DNA of 64,000 bases. Origin: Sagittula marina (GTDB lineage Bacteria; Pseudomonadota; Alphaproteobacteria; Rhodobacterales; Rhodobacteraceae). The stretch spans positions 1 to 64,000 of the forward strand of contig NZ_JACIEJ010000010.1 of the NCBI RefSeq assembly GCF_014196795.1, written 5' to 3'. Position numbers and translations under genes: made by a program. This document shows, piece after piece, positions 52,637-61,957 of the stretch. A model generated the notes under the pieces. It worked only from the letters and a program-made list of their open reading frames with translations, was not told where the DNA came from and did no database searches. Position 1 is the first letter of the stretch. The number at the start of each line of letters is the position of its first letter.

Positions 52637-53812
52637 TCAGTTCAATTGCACCGGCAGATTCAGCGGCCCGCGGAACCCAAAGCCCTTCCAGACCACGGTT
52701 TCCGGCGCCACCAGCTTCATGTCGGGGAAGCGTTCAAAGATCAGCGGCAGCAGGATCTTGCCGACCATCAGGCGCGCCATATGGGTGCCCATGCAGTGAT
52801 GCGGCCCGCTGCCAAAGCTCTGGTGGATGTTGCGCTCGCGGAAGGCGTTGAACTGCTCCGGGGCCTCGAACCGCTCCTCGTCATGGTTGGCAGAGGCCTG
52901 GATGGTCATGACCACCTCGCCCTTCGGAATGGCAAGACCGCGAATTTCCGTATCCTCCATCACCAGCCGAGAGCTCGCCTGAATCGGCGCGACCCAACGC
53001 ACCCCTTCCTCGAACGCGTCGGTCCATTTTCCACTCTCCTTGAGAGCCTCCAGCTGGTCGGGGTTCTGCAGCAGCCCATAGAGAATCGTCAGCATCGCAT
53101 CGCGCGGTTCGTTGATGCCGCCACCGATGGCGATCTTCAGGTTCGACACGATCTGGCTCCAGGCAATCGGGTCGTCGGCATTCACCATGACAGACAGCGC
53201 AGACTGATCGGGATCGGCGCGCAGCCGCTCGGCATTGCGCGCGATGCATTCGTTCATTTCGACGTTGGCCTTGGCCACCCGGTCGAACGGCTCGTCGAAC
53301 CAGCCAAAATTCCCGGCCCCGTCGATCAGCGCCTGCGACCAGTGCTGCATCTGATCGTCGGTGGCATCCGGAATGCCCAAGACATCGGCCAGGATACGCG
53401 CCGACAAAGGCCCCGCCAGCGTCGGAAACAGGTCCACCGCCTCGTCGCGCGGCAGCCTGTCGAGATAGGCATGCGCGTGCGTCTCGTAGGCGGGCGACCA
53501 GATGCCCTTCAGATTGCGCGCCGAAAACGTCGGCGTCATCGCCATGCGCTCGCGCATATGCTCTTCACCGTCCTTGCGCATCAGCGTGTGCGCCTCGAAG
53601 GCCTTCTCCATCGGCGTGGATGGATCGTTGGAGCTGAACAGCTCCGGGTTGTCCTTCACCGCGCGGCAATCCTCGGCCTTGGTCAAAAAGGTCCGCTTGA
53701 CCGCCTCCACCCTGATGACCGGGCTTTCCGCGCGCAGCCGTTTGTAGATCGGATATGGATCGTCGGTCAGCTGATGAATGGTGATGTCTGTATCAATAGG
53801 TGCTTGAGGCAC
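52637..53812 (-). CDS. Cytochrome P450
   Basis: Soluble bacterial P450 of 391 residues. The heme-binding segment is FGSGPHHCMGTHMARL with Cys340 as thiolate ligand; ExxR is in FEEGVRWVAPIQASSR. The I-helix reads IAIGGGINEPRDAML, lacking the usual acid-Thr pair, a variant known in several alphaproteobacterial P450s. It would hydroxylate an organic substrate with electrons from an unseen ferredoxin system; none is encoded here. It lies between dctP and a MarR gene on the same strand and ends 109 bases upstream of the dctP start. Confidence 0.93.
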   Translation of the reverse strand: MPQAPIDTDITIHQLTDDPYPIYKRLRAESPVIRVEAVKRTFLTKAEDCRAVKDNPELFSSNDPSTPMEKAFEAHTLMRKDGEEHMRERMAMTPTFSARNLKGIWSPAYETHAHAYLDRLPRDEAVDLFPTLAGPLSARILADVLGIPDATDDQMQHWSQALIDGAGNFGWFDEPFDRVAKANVEMNECIARNAERLRADPDQSALSVMVNADDPIAWSQIVSNLKIAIGGGINEPRDAMLTILYGLLQNPDQLEALKESGKWTDAFEEGVRWVAPIQASSRLVMEDTEIRGLAIPKGEVVMTIQASANHDEERFEAPEQFNAFRERNIHQSFGSGPHHCMGTHMARLMVGKILLPLIFERFPDMKLVAPETVVWKGFGFRGPLNLPVQLN

Positions 53813-53943
53813 TGGTCGTTTCCCCCTCTCAGGCCACCGCGAGCCGGGCTCGTCGGGGCTGTCTCCTTACATGTCACGGCACAAAGCCCGCGCCGATTGC
53901 GGTTCAGCCGTCCCTGGCCTTACGCCCACGGACCGCCACAGCG

Positions 53944-54429
53944 TCAGGCAGCAGGCCCCTGCCCGCTTTTGCGAATGCCGCTGTATTTTCGAAGCAGCGC
54001 CGCAAGCTGCTGCTCTTCCTCCTGGGTCAGGTCGTGTTGGTGATAATCGTCGTGGCCAAAGAACGCCGCATGATGCGCGGTGATAAAGGCCTCGCCCGCG
54101 TCGGTCAGATGCAACAACACGGATCGACGATTGCCATCCGGGATGACACGCCGCAGCCGCCCCTGTTGCTCCAGACGGCGGATCATCTTGCTCATCTGCG
54201 CAGGTTTGACCCGCAGCGTATCGCCCAGATGCCCCTGTCGGACACCGGGGTTGAGCTTGACCAGCCACAGCAACGAATACTCGCCCGGTCGCAGCTTCAA
54301 CTCGTCGAAAGCCGCGTAAAACCGCTCGAAGCTGCGCACCTGCGCCACCCGCAACAAAAAGCCCAGCGAGTCCTCCAACTCACCCAGCGCCACGGCCTCC
54401 GCATCGCTGACGATCGGCGCATCGGCCAT
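53944..54429 (-). CDS. MarR-family regulator (second in the island)
   Basis: 161 residues. The winged helix is VRQGHLGDTLRVKPAQMSKM, IRRLEQQGRLRRVIPDGNRR and SVLLHLTDAG. The tail HHAAFFGHDDYHQHDLTQEE is rich in His and Asp and could bind metal or ligand, which is uncommon for the family. Start ATG 54429 (MADAPIVS). It sits upstream of the P450 on the same strand and diverges from the alcohol dehydrogenase, so both may be targets. Confidence 0.9.
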   Translation of the reverse strand: MADAPIVSDAEAVALGELEDSLGFLLRVAQVRSFERFYAAFDELKLRPGEYSLLWLVKLNPGVRQGHLGDTLRVKPAQMSKMIRRLEQQGRLRRVIPDGNRRSVLLHLTDAGEAFITAHHAAFFGHDDYHQHDLTQEEEQQLAALLRKYSGIRKSGQGPAA

Positions 54430-54461
54430 CGTGCGATCCTCCCCCTCAACGTCTCCTCGAA

Positions 54462-54481
54462 AACTATGTCCGCATATTGTT
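54462..54481. promoter_or_regulatory. Imperfect palindrome in the MarR/ADH gap
   Basis: AACTATGTCC and GCATATTGTT are opposed halves with 7 of 10 pairs matching, in an AT-rich gap between the divergent MarR and alcohol dehydrogenase genes. Candidate operator for the second MarR. Confidence 0.4.
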
Positions 54482-54614
54482 TCTTTGTAAAATGTTTTTA
54501 TTGCAACAGGCGTGCAGCCCGTTACCGCCATGAAATGCGTTTGCGCCGATACCGACCCAACCCTACTGTCCCCATAGAATGCGCCCCTGCGCCGCGCCAC
54601 AAAAGGAACCCCAC

Positions 54615-55706
54615 ATGGCCAAGGTCAAAGCCGCCGTCTGCCACGCCCATGGTGAACCGCTCGTCATCGAAGAGATCGACATGCGGTCTCCGGAGCTGGG
54701 TGAAATCGATGTCCGCATCGACGCCGTCGCGGTGTGCCATTCGGATGTGTCGCTCTGGCAGGGGGGCTTTGGTGGGCCTGTCCCGGCGGTCTTTGGACAC
54801 GAGGCCGCAGGCACCGTCGTCGCGGTCGGACCCGGTGTCAAAGGCTTTGCCGAAGGCGATTCCGTGGCGGTCACACTGATCCGCGCCTGCGGCCAGTGCC
54901 CTTCGTGTGGCGCGGGCCACCCGACCGTGTGCGAAAGCCCCGGCGATGCCTTTGACGGCCCGCTCACCACCGCCAGCGGCGAAAAGATCTGGCAGGCGCT
55001 CTTTACCGGGGCCTTCGCGGAACGCGTCGTCGTGGATCAATCCCAGGCGGTCAAGATCCCCGACGACATTCCCAAGGATGCCGCCGCGCTGATCTCCTGC
55101 GGGGTCATCACCGGCCTTGGCGCGGCGATCAACACGGCCAATATTCGCCCCGGTCAGGACGTGGTGGTGATCGGCGCGGGCGGCGTGGGGCTGAACGCGA
55201 TCCAGGGCGCACGCATCGCCGGGGCCCGCCGCATCGTTGCCATCGACACCAACGCCGACAAGCTCGAAGCGGCCAAGCAGTTCGGTGCCACCCACGGCGT
55301 GCTTGGCGATGGAAAACCCTTCAGGGAGGTGAAGAAGCTCCTTGGCGGACGTGGTGCGGATGCGGTGCTGGTCACGGTGGGCGTCGCCTCTGTCTACGAT
55401 CTCGCGCCGCGTTACCTCGCCAACCGGGGCAAGGTGGTGATGGTCGGGATGCCGCACTTCGGTTCCAACGCCAGCTATTCGCCGTTCATGATGGCCGACG
55501 CGGGCCAGTCGATCCTTGGCACCAAGATGGGCGATGTGGTGATCAAGACCGACATTCCGTGGATCATAGACATGTATCAACAGGGGCGTTTGAAATTGGA
55601 CGAGTTGATCTCTGGCCGGTGGTCGCTGGATCAGATCAACGAGGCGATGGCCGACACCATGTCCGGCACCGCACGTCGCAACGTCATCGTCTTTGACCAT
55701 GGCTGA
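54615..55706 (+). CDS. Zinc-dependent alcohol dehydrogenase (MDR family)
   Basis: 363 residues. Catalytic zinc ligands are in AVAVCHSDVSLW (Cys) and VFGHEAAGTV (His, Glu). The structural zinc has four Cys in CGQCPSCGAGHPTVC. The coenzyme motif is VVVIGAGGVGLNAIQGA, followed by IVAIDTNADKLEAAKQFGAT, whose Asp indicates NAD+. It resembles class III/aryl-alcohol dehydrogenases. It overlaps the PaaX-type gene by eight bases. It may oxidise an alcohol formed by the P450, which is an inference from location. Start 54615 follows AAAAGGAAC. Confidence 0.94.
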   Translation: MAKVKAAVCHAHGEPLVIEEIDMRSPELGEIDVRIDAVAVCHSDVSLWQGGFGGPVPAVFGHEAAGTVVAVGPGVKGFAEGDSVAVTLIRACGQCPSCGAGHPTVCESPGDAFDGPLTTASGEKIWQALFTGAFAERVVVDQSQAVKIPDDIPKDAAALISCGVITGLGAAINTANIRPGQDVVVIGAGGVGLNAIQGARIAGARRIVAIDTNADKLEAAKQFGATHGVLGDGKPFREVKKLLGGRGADAVLVTVGVASVYDLAPRYLANRGKVVMVGMPHFGSNASYSPFMMADAGQSILGTKMGDVVIKTDIPWIIDMYQQGRLKLDELISGRWSLDQINEAMADTMSGTARRNVIVFDHG

Positions 55707-56541
55707 GGACGCCTCCAGTCACGCCATGACCGTCTCGCCGTTGGCCGCGCTTGGCATCGACACCCCGCCGCGCGCACCGCATTTCATCGTGACGCTGTAT
55801 GGCGATGTGGTGGCGCCGCGGGGCGGGGCGCTCTGGATGGGGTCGCTGATCACCGCCTGCGCCGCCCATGGGTTGAGCGAAAGCCTCGTGCGCACTGCGG
55901 TCTCCCGCCTTGTTAGCGCCGGGCGGCTCGAAGGGGTCAGGCAGGGGCGACGCAGCTATTACCGCCTGACCGACACAGCGCAGGCAGAGTTCCGCGCCGC
56001 CTCCCGCCTGCTGTTCGACCCGCCGCCCGCGCCGGAGCAATGGCAGATCGCACTGCTCGGGGCCGAGCACGATCCAAATCCGCCCTGGGTCCGGATCGGC
56101 ACGGGCGCAGCCCTCGCGCCCTCAACCGCCGCTGCGATTCCGGGCGCGGTGATCCTGTCTGGCACCCCACAGGCGGGCGACATGAAGCCCCTCGCCGCCC
56201 GGCACTGGCCACTGGCCGAGGTCGCACAGGCCTATCGCAGCGTGATCGACCGCTTCGCCGCACTGCCTGAAACACCGGCGCCGAGCGACGCGCTCGCCCT
56301 CCGTTTGAGGCTGGTGGATGACTATCGGAGCGCGGCCCTCGCCGATCCGCGCCTGCCGCGTGACGCCCTGCCCGAGGATTGGCCAGAGCCTGAGGCCCGC
56401 GCCCTTTTCGCGCGCCTCTACCGGCACTTGTCCCCCGCCGCTGACCGCCAGATCACCGCGCTCTTTGAAACCCAAGCCGGACCGCTGCCCGCAACTACGG
56501 CGGAGACCAAAGCACGGTTCGACGGCCTGGCGCCCCTCTGA
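55699..56541 (+). CDS. PaaX-family transcriptional regulator
   Basis: 280 residues. The N-terminal winged helix contains PRAPHFIVTLYGDVVAPRGG, ALWMGSLITACAAHGLSESL and VRTAVSRLVSAGRLEGVRQG, the PaaX pattern. The C-terminal domain ends LFARLYRHLSPAADRQITAL. PaaX of E. coli represses phenylacetate genes and responds to phenylacetyl-CoA, so a CoA-ester ligand is plausible here. I chose ATG 55699; an in-frame TTG at 55693 is the alternative. Part of one transcript with the alcohol dehydrogenase. Confidence 0.9.
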   Translation: MAEDASSHAMTVSPLAALGIDTPPRAPHFIVTLYGDVVAPRGGALWMGSLITACAAHGLSESLVRTAVSRLVSAGRLEGVRQGRRSYYRLTDTAQAEFRAASRLLFDPPPAPEQWQIALLGAEHDPNPPWVRIGTGAALAPSTAAAIPGAVILSGTPQAGDMKPLAARHWPLAEVAQAYRSVIDRFAALPETPAPSDALALRLRLVDDYRSAALADPRLPRDALPEDWPEPEARALFARLYRHLSPAADRQITALFETQAGPLPATTAETKARFDGLAPL

Positions 56542-56757
56542 GGTCCAAGAAGCATCACGGACCACGGCAAGTCATATGTGCCACATTCTTCGACGTGAAT
56601 TTTCGAAAGGGTTTCAGCGGCTTTTGGGGGGGCGGGTGGACCCATTTGGCACAGACATGCGTCGCCCGGTCATCCACCTGCGGTAGCCTCCGCACCGCCA
56701 AACCAGCGGCTCTGGACAGTCCGAAACTAAACGGTGAAGCGGCGGGACAAAGAAAAG

Positions 56758-56771
56758 TTGTCAGCTGACAA
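56758..56771. promoter_or_regulatory. Perfect 14-base palindrome in a gene-free gap
   Basis: TTGTCAGCTGACAA is a perfect palindrome in the 386-base gap (56542-56927) between the convergent PaaX and opgC genes. It looks like a GntR/FadR-type operator, but no such gene or start codon adjoins it. Nothing else in the gap is recognised. Confidence 0.4.
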
Positions 56772-56927
56772 TTTAGATGTGATCTGCATGCTTTTACTTA
56801 AGCGGCACTAAGCGCCTCGGGCAGTCAGCCGCCAGACAGACTTGGATGACTCACCGTTTGACGCGCCGTCCGGCGGACAGTTTGACGATCACCGGAGCTG
56901 TCATCGCCGGCCCCTGTGCAGGGTGGT

Positions 56928-58109
56928 TCAGGCTTGAACAGCGCTTGGCTTGGCGGGGATGACTGCGCCTGCCTTTCGCCGCTGCGCGCGCAGGGCGATG
57001 AGCCACAACAGCACCAACCCGAGCGGCGGCAGGACCACTCCCAGAATTGCAGGATCGCCGTTCACATTCATCAGCGCCTGAAACGCCATCGCGATCACGG
57101 TGCCGGTGGCAAAGACCTCCAGCCCCTGTTGGCCCATCAGGCGCAGCGGCGCGGCAGCGGCGCTGGCGCACAAGGCGACGACCCACGGCAGGCACGACAG
57201 AACATAGACCATCGCCAGAACATGCAGGAGACGCGGCAAGGCCAGAAAAGTCTTGGAGTGCGCGACAAAATGATAGGGGGCTCCGGCCTCTCCCAGTCGC
57301 CACATCTGGGTGTTCATGAACTTGCCCAGCTCCGGCACGTGCCGCCACGCGTAGACGAATAGAAGGAATCCCAACGCCGCCGTGAACAGCCAGCCGCTGA
57401 CCGGGACAAGGCGTTGACCCGCCTTCGATTTTATCCCAGCCACAAGGCCAAGTACAAAGATCAACTGCCACGAAAACGGGTTGAAGAACCATCCGCCCCC
57501 GCCGGGCCAGTTGGGGATGTTCAGCCTCCACGTGCCCGCCGCCATCCACAGCGCCACGGCGCCCGTCAGCAGCCAGCCCGGATGTTTGAGCCCGGCCATG
57601 ACGGCAAAGGGGGCCACGAACAGCAGGACGCAATAGGCGGGCAGAATGTTCACGTAGCCAATCTGGTGCGTCATGGTGAACAGCGCCGGGATCGTGCGCC
57701 ACGGATCGGTGAAGACCGCGCCAAGGTTATGCTTGTTCGCCATTTCCGGCATGGCAAAGGCCAGCGCAGCAAAGGCAAAGATCGCAATGACGGAAAAGGT
57801 CAGTGCGATATGGGTTTTGTACAGCGTCCACGCCCGCATCCACATGGGGCGCACCGCGCTCCACAATCCGTTGGCGGCGCGCCGCTCGGCTCCGAAACGA
57901 CCTGAATAGGCCAGCCCCGCCGCCACGCCGGACATGAAGAAGAACGCCTCTGCCGCGTCGGAAAATCCGATGTTGCGCAGGGTGAACTGCTCGTAGGGAT
58001 TGCCGGGCACATGGTCGATAAAGATCATTGCCAAGGCCAGCCCGCGAAAGGCGTCTAGCCGGGGATCACGCCCGCCGGGCTGGGCAATGTTGGGGGCAAT
58101 AAGAGCCAT
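56928..58109 (-). CDS. opgC: OpgC, glucan succinyltransferase-like membrane protein
   Basis: 393 residues with about ten membrane segments. The start RDPRLDAFRGLALAMIFIDH and VPGNPYEQFTLRNIGFSDAA EAFFF is the OpgC signature (family PF10129); WPGGGGWFFNPFSWQLIFVL is also typical. OpgC adds succinyl groups to osmoregulated periplasmic glucans at the inner membrane. It starts three bases after the opgH stop, so it is last in the operon opgG-orf57-opgH-opgC. Confidence 0.94.
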   Translation of the reverse strand: MALIAPNIAQPGGRDPRLDAFRGLALAMIFIDHVPGNPYEQFTLRNIGFSDAAEAFFFMSGVAAGLAYSGRFGAERRAANGLWSAVRPMWMRAWTLYKTHIALTFSVIAIFAFAALAFAMPEMANKHNLGAVFTDPWRTIPALFTMTHQIGYVNILPAYCVLLFVAPFAVMAGLKHPGWLLTGAVALWMAAGTWRLNIPNWPGGGGWFFNPFSWQLIFVLGLVAGIKSKAGQRLVPVSGWLFTAALGFLLFVYAWRHVPELGKFMNTQMWRLGEAGAPYHFVAHSKTFLALPRLLHVLAMVYVLSCLPWVVALCASAAAAPLRLMGQQGLEVFATGTVIAMAFQALMNVNGDPAILGVVLPPLGLVLLWLIALRAQRRKAGAVIPAKPSAVQA

Positions 58110-58112
58110 GGA

Positions 58113-59891
58113 TTACGCTCGTGCGGGGGCCACCGGGTCGATCCGGTCAGCGGGAAGCGGCGCAGCGGCGGGCTGCCATTGCGCCATGATGTGGCGAAAG
58201 TCCTGCAACACCTGCGGTGCGTCACGCTCCTCTGGTGTGCGAAAAAGCTTGTGGGTCAGGGGACGTGAGGACCATGCGATGATGACCGGCGCAAGCGTCA
58301 TGGGAATGCCGATGGGCAGCAGCCACGGCATCAGGTTCGGGGCGAGCAGATAGACCAGCCCCCAAGCGCCGAGACCGACGCCCACGATCCAGCCACTGGC
58401 GCGCAGGGACTGGGCCACGCTCAGCCGGCCTTCGCCACGGGCATTGGCCGGCCAGCCGCCGTCCTGACCGGAGAGCACCTGCACCACGGCGCGGGTCTGA
58501 AAGGCCAGCATGATCGGCGCCAGCACGGAGGTCAGCGCAATTTCCACCAGCATCGACAAAAAGGACCGCCATGACCCGCCAAAGGCCTGAGCGCGCCCGG
58601 TGGCGATGGCCTCGATCCAGATGAGAAACTTGGGCAGCACCAGCAGGCTGGCGGTGCCAAGAATCAGCGTCGTGATTTCCAGTGTGCTGTCGTACGGGAA
58701 GGTCGGGAAAAGCTGATAGGCTTCGGGGAAGTAGTCCGGCAGCGGGGCCATCACGGTCGACGCAAGCGTCGCCAGCAGGAACAGCCCCCACAGCGGCGCG
58801 GCCACATAGGCCATGATCCCCTGGAGAAAGACAAAACGGCTCCACCCCGCAAGGCCCGGTGCCGCCAGAAGCCGCGCGTGTTGCAGGTTGCCCTGACACC
58901 ACCGGCGGTCGCGGCGCGCGTAGGACAGCACGTTTTCCGGCCCTTCCTCGTAGGAGCCGGGGATCGCCGAGTCCACCTGAACGCGCCAACCGGCGCGGGC
59001 CAGCAAAGCGGCCTCTACATAGTCATGCGACAGGATATGGCCGCCAAAGGGTGCTTTGCCCGGCAGGTCGGGCAGGCCACAGGATTGGGCAAAGGCCTCG
59101 ACCCGAACGATGGCATTGTGCCCCCAGAACGGTCCGGTGTTGCCCTGCATCCGCATCAGGCCACGGGTGAAGACGAGGCCGTGAAAGGCCGCCGAAAACT
59201 GCATCGCGCGGGCAAACAGCGAATGGCCTTCGACCAGACGCGGCAGGGTTTGCAGCAGCCCAAGCTGCGGGTCCGCGACCATGCGGTCGATCATCATCCG
59301 GATCGCCTCTCCCGACATGAGGCTGTCCGCGTCAAGGATCACCGCCAGATCATAGGCCCGGCCAGAGTTGCGCATGAAATCCCCGACATTGCCGGCCTTT
59401 CGGCCCGCCCCGTTTTCGCGGATGCGATAGAACAGCTCGCCTTGCCCCGTCACGGCCTTGCGCAGACGCACAAAGGCCGCGCGCTCCTTGGCGGAGGCGT
59501 GCGGGTCACGGGTGTCGGACAGGATGGCGATGTCTACCGAGGCACCGCTGGCGGCCAGGGACCGGTCAATGGCCGCAATGCGGGCAAAGGTGCTGACCGG
59601 ATCCTCGTTGCAGATCGGGACCAGCATGACAGTGCGGGGCGCGGGGCCAGTCGACGGTGGAACCGACACCGCGCGCGACGGCCAGAGCCCCGCCAACGCC
59701 AGCGAGGCGCCCCATGCCAGCCACGCGGTGGTCACCATGATCAGCACCGTGCGCACGACGTCCAGCGTGTCGAACCCGTCTTCGGCCCCGACGGTCAGCA
59801 AAAGACCGCCCGCACTCAATGCGGCGGTCATGGCAAAGACCAACGCGATGGACCGGGTCAGGCGGGTGGCGGTGGAGGGCGGCAGCGGCAT
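58113..59891 (-). CDS. opgH: OpgH, glucan glucosyltransferase
   Basis: 592-residue inner-membrane GT2 enzyme making the beta-1,2 glucan backbone from UDP-glucose. Two membrane segments precede the catalytic part; NEDPVSTFARIAAIDRSL binds UDP, ILDADSLMSGEAIRMM is the DxD metal site, and RRDRRWCQGNLQHARLLA is the (Q/R)xxRW acceptor motif. Further membrane segments follow. E. coli OpgH has about 140 soluble residues before the first helix; here only about 12, while a 57-codon ORF sits directly upstream. Confidence 0.95.
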   Translation of the reverse strand: MPLPPSTATRLTRSIALVFAMTAALSAGGLLLTVGAEDGFDTLDVVRTVLIMVTTAWLAWGASLALAGLWPSRAVSVPPSTGPAPRTVMLVPICNEDPVSTFARIAAIDRSLAASGASVDIAILSDTRDPHASAKERAAFVRLRKAVTGQGELFYRIRENGAGRKAGNVGDFMRNSGRAYDLAVILDADSLMSGEAIRMMIDRMVADPQLGLLQTLPRLVEGHSLFARAMQFSAAFHGLVFTRGLMRMQGNTGPFWGHNAIVRVEAFAQSCGLPDLPGKAPFGGHILSHDYVEAALLARAGWRVQVDSAIPGSYEEGPENVLSYARRDRRWCQGNLQHARLLAAPGLAGWSRFVFLQGIMAYVAAPLWGLFLLATLASTVMAPLPDYFPEAYQLFPTFPYDSTLEITTLILGTASLLVLPKFLIWIEAIATGRAQAFGGSWRSFLSMLVEIALTSVLAPIMLAFQTRAVVQVLSGQDGGWPANARGEGRLSVAQSLRASGWIVGVGLGAWGLVYLLAPNLMPWLLPIGIPMTLAPVIIAWSSRPLTHKLFRTPEERDAPQVLQDFRHIMAQWQPAAAPLPADRIDPVAPARA

Positions 59892-59905
59892 GATGGCGAT
59901 GCGCG

Positions 59906-60079
59906 TCAGTCAGAAGCCCGCAGCCAGAAGCCGCGCGCCCAGGTGAGGAGGGAGTTTTCGGAAGGCTCACGGGTGAGAGCCTGCGGCGGCATGGACAGCG
60001 GGGCCTGGGGGGGCTGCCATGTGTCCAAAGCCTGCGCTTCGTGTTGCGTCAAACCCAAAGTCTCGTTCAGTTCCGTCAT
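59906..60079 (-). CDS. Small protein between opgG and opgH
   Basis: 57 residues starting MTELNETLGLTQHEAQALDT, soluble, with a Pro-rich middle (WQPPQAPLSMPPQALTRE) and ending TWARGFWLRASD. The start ATG overlaps the opgG stop (ATGA), and its stop is 14 bases before opgH, so it is placed as a translated gene within the operon. I know no family. It may replace the soluble N-terminal region absent from OpgH here, or be the true OpgH N-terminus separated by a frameshift. Confidence 0.5.
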   Translation of the reverse strand: MTELNETLGLTQHEAQALDTWQPPQAPLSMPPQALTREPSENSLLTWARGFWLRASD

Positions 60080-61644
60080 TCCGTCACCCATTGAAAAAGC
60101 CAAGTCTCCGTCAGCACGGTGTCGCCGCTCACCAGCCGCGCCTTGAGTTCGGCCACGCCGCCCTCTTCGGAACGCGCCTCGATTACGAGACGCCAGCTGT
60201 CGCTTTGATCGATACGCGATGCGATGGCTTCTGTTATCTCACCACGTGTAATGCTCACGTCGGCTACAACCTCTTCAGGGCCCAAAGGTTCCGTCAAAGG
60301 TCCACCTTCGAAATCAATGACGAATTTTGTCGTGTCGCGGCCCTCTTCAACGCCTGCAACGCCGCCTTTGCCGACACGTGTGCGCAAAACATGTGCACGA
60401 TCAGAAGACCGGTCGCCGCGCGGCTCAAGCCCCCAGCGCAGGCGATAGGACAGCTCCAGCTCGGTGCCGGCGGTCATGTCCCCATCGGGAACCCAGAAGG
60501 CGACGATGTTGTCGTTGACCTCGAGATCGGTGGGAATTTCCATCAGCCGCACGGTCCCCTTGCCCCAGTCACCGACGGGTTCGACCATGACAGAGGGGCG
60601 CAGTTCATAATGCGCTTCGGCGTCGAGATAGGCGTTGAAATCCCGCGTGCGCTGCACAAGGCCAAACGACTTCGGGCTGTCCATCCCGAGGTAGGAATTG
60701 GCCAGTCGCGCGGGATTGTTGAGCGGTCGCATCAGCGTGTCACCGCCGGCCGTGTTGATCACCAGTGCTTCGCTGTCGTGAACGCCGGCGCGGAAATCAC
60801 CGAAATCGCCCGGATCGGACGCGCCAAACAGATACATCGACGTCAGTGGCGCAATGCCAAGCTGCGCCACGTCCTCCCGCAGGAACAGACGCGCCGTGAC
60901 ATGCATCGAGGTCGTCGCACCCGGCGTGATGACAAAGCGGTACGCCCCGGTCAACGACTGGCTTTGCAGCGCGGCATAGACCGTCAGCCGATCATCGTCC
61001 GCCGTGGGCCGTTCGAGCCAAAGGTCGGAGAAGCGGGGGAATTCCTCGCCCTGAGGCAAGCCGGTGTTGACGGCCAAGCCCCGCGCGGACAGGCCATAGC
61101 GGTTGCCCTCGCCCAGCAAGCGGAAATAGCTCGCGCCCAGAAAAGCGCCGAGTTCGTCGAAGCGGTCCGCGCTGTTGAGCGGCGCCATCAGACGGATGCC
61201 CGCGACGCCCGGCATCTCGAAATCCTCCGGCACCTCGATTTTATCGTCGTACACGAAATCGCTGGCGCTGAAGCCCATGGGCAGCGCACGGCCTTCGCTG
61301 ACCTCGTACACATGCACAGGTTCATTGAAGAGCCAGCCCATGTGAAAGGCGTTCATGCGAAAATTGGGCAGGCCGCTCCATCTGTTGCGGCGATCGTCAA
61401 ACCGGATCCGGTTGTAAGAATCATAGTTCAGCCCCGAGAGGAAGTCGTCGACCGGCTCCGGTGACTTTGGCGAATGCGCGGCGGCGTCGCGCATCTGGTC
61501 GGTCAGAGCGTCGAAGGAAAAGGGCACACCCGCCTGAGACGAGTCGTCCGGGGCGTCCTGCTGAGCGCGGGCAGACCGTGCCATCGGCAAGCTGGCGGCG
61601 CTGCACAGAAGGGCAGCCATGAAGGTGCGGCGGGTTTGCTGCAT
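60076..61644 (-). CDS. opgG: OpgG, periplasmic glucan biosynthesis protein
   Basis: 522 residues (OpgG/MdoG family, about 500). The N-terminus QQTRRTFMAALLCSAASLPM ARSARAQ has a twin-arginine motif, suggesting Tat export, as for OpgD. The beta-sandwich body holds FSFDALTDQMRDAA, LNYDSYNRIRFDDRRNRW and HMGWLFNEPVHVYEV, all usual for the family. It acts in the periplasm on branching or release of the glucan. I chose the start at 61644 because it puts the Arg pair near the end; an ATG at 61698 is in frame. First gene of the operon. Confidence 0.94.
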   Translation of the reverse strand: MQQTRRTFMAALLCSAASLPMARSARAQQDAPDDSSQAGVPFSFDALTDQMRDAAAHSPKSPEPVDDFLSGLNYDSYNRIRFDDRRNRWSGLPNFRMNAFHMGWLFNEPVHVYEVSEGRALPMGFSASDFVYDDKIEVPEDFEMPGVAGIRLMAPLNSADRFDELGAFLGASYFRLLGEGNRYGLSARGLAVNTGLPQGEEFPRFSDLWLERPTADDDRLTVYAALQSQSLTGAYRFVITPGATTSMHVTARLFLREDVAQLGIAPLTSMYLFGASDPGDFGDFRAGVHDSEALVINTAGGDTLMRPLNNPARLANSYLGMDSPKSFGLVQRTRDFNAYLDAEAHYELRPSVMVEPVGDWGKGTVRLMEIPTDLEVNDNIVAFWVPDGDMTAGTELELSYRLRWGLEPRGDRSSDRAHVLRTRVGKGGVAGVEEGRDTTKFVIDFEGGPLTEPLGPEEVVADVSITRGEITEAIASRIDQSDSWRLVIEARSEEGGVAELKARLVSGDTVLTETWLFQWVTE

Positions 61645-61918
61645 TGGCAGCGAGTGTCGAATCGGCGGCAAGTATCTGTCCCCAAGCATTTTTGCCATCT
61701 ATCCGACCTGTTTGCGGGAAATTCAATTCTGCATCTGCGAACAAACGCATCACCGGCAGGTATCGACCGTATTCCGACACGTTTTGAGCGAAAACCGGCT
61801 TGTTCACCCGTTTAACGCGCATGGCAGACGGTGCTTGAGGGGGAGGTCGCGCCGCTTTCCCCGGCCTCTCGACGTGGCAACGCAAGGATGCTTGCCGTCT
61901 GGAAATTAATTCGTTAAA

Positions 61919-61940
61919 TACTAGCGACCGTTCGTTAGTA
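61919..61940. promoter_or_regulatory. TetR operator
   Basis: TACTAGCGACC and GTTCGTTAGTA are opposed halves (9 of 11 matching) ending 17 bases before the TetR start. A second partial TTCGTTAAATA lies just upstream (61910-61920). The pattern ACTA.CGA.C is like many TetR sites. Confidence 0.65.
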
Positions 61941-61957
61941 AATTCAGGGAAGCACAG

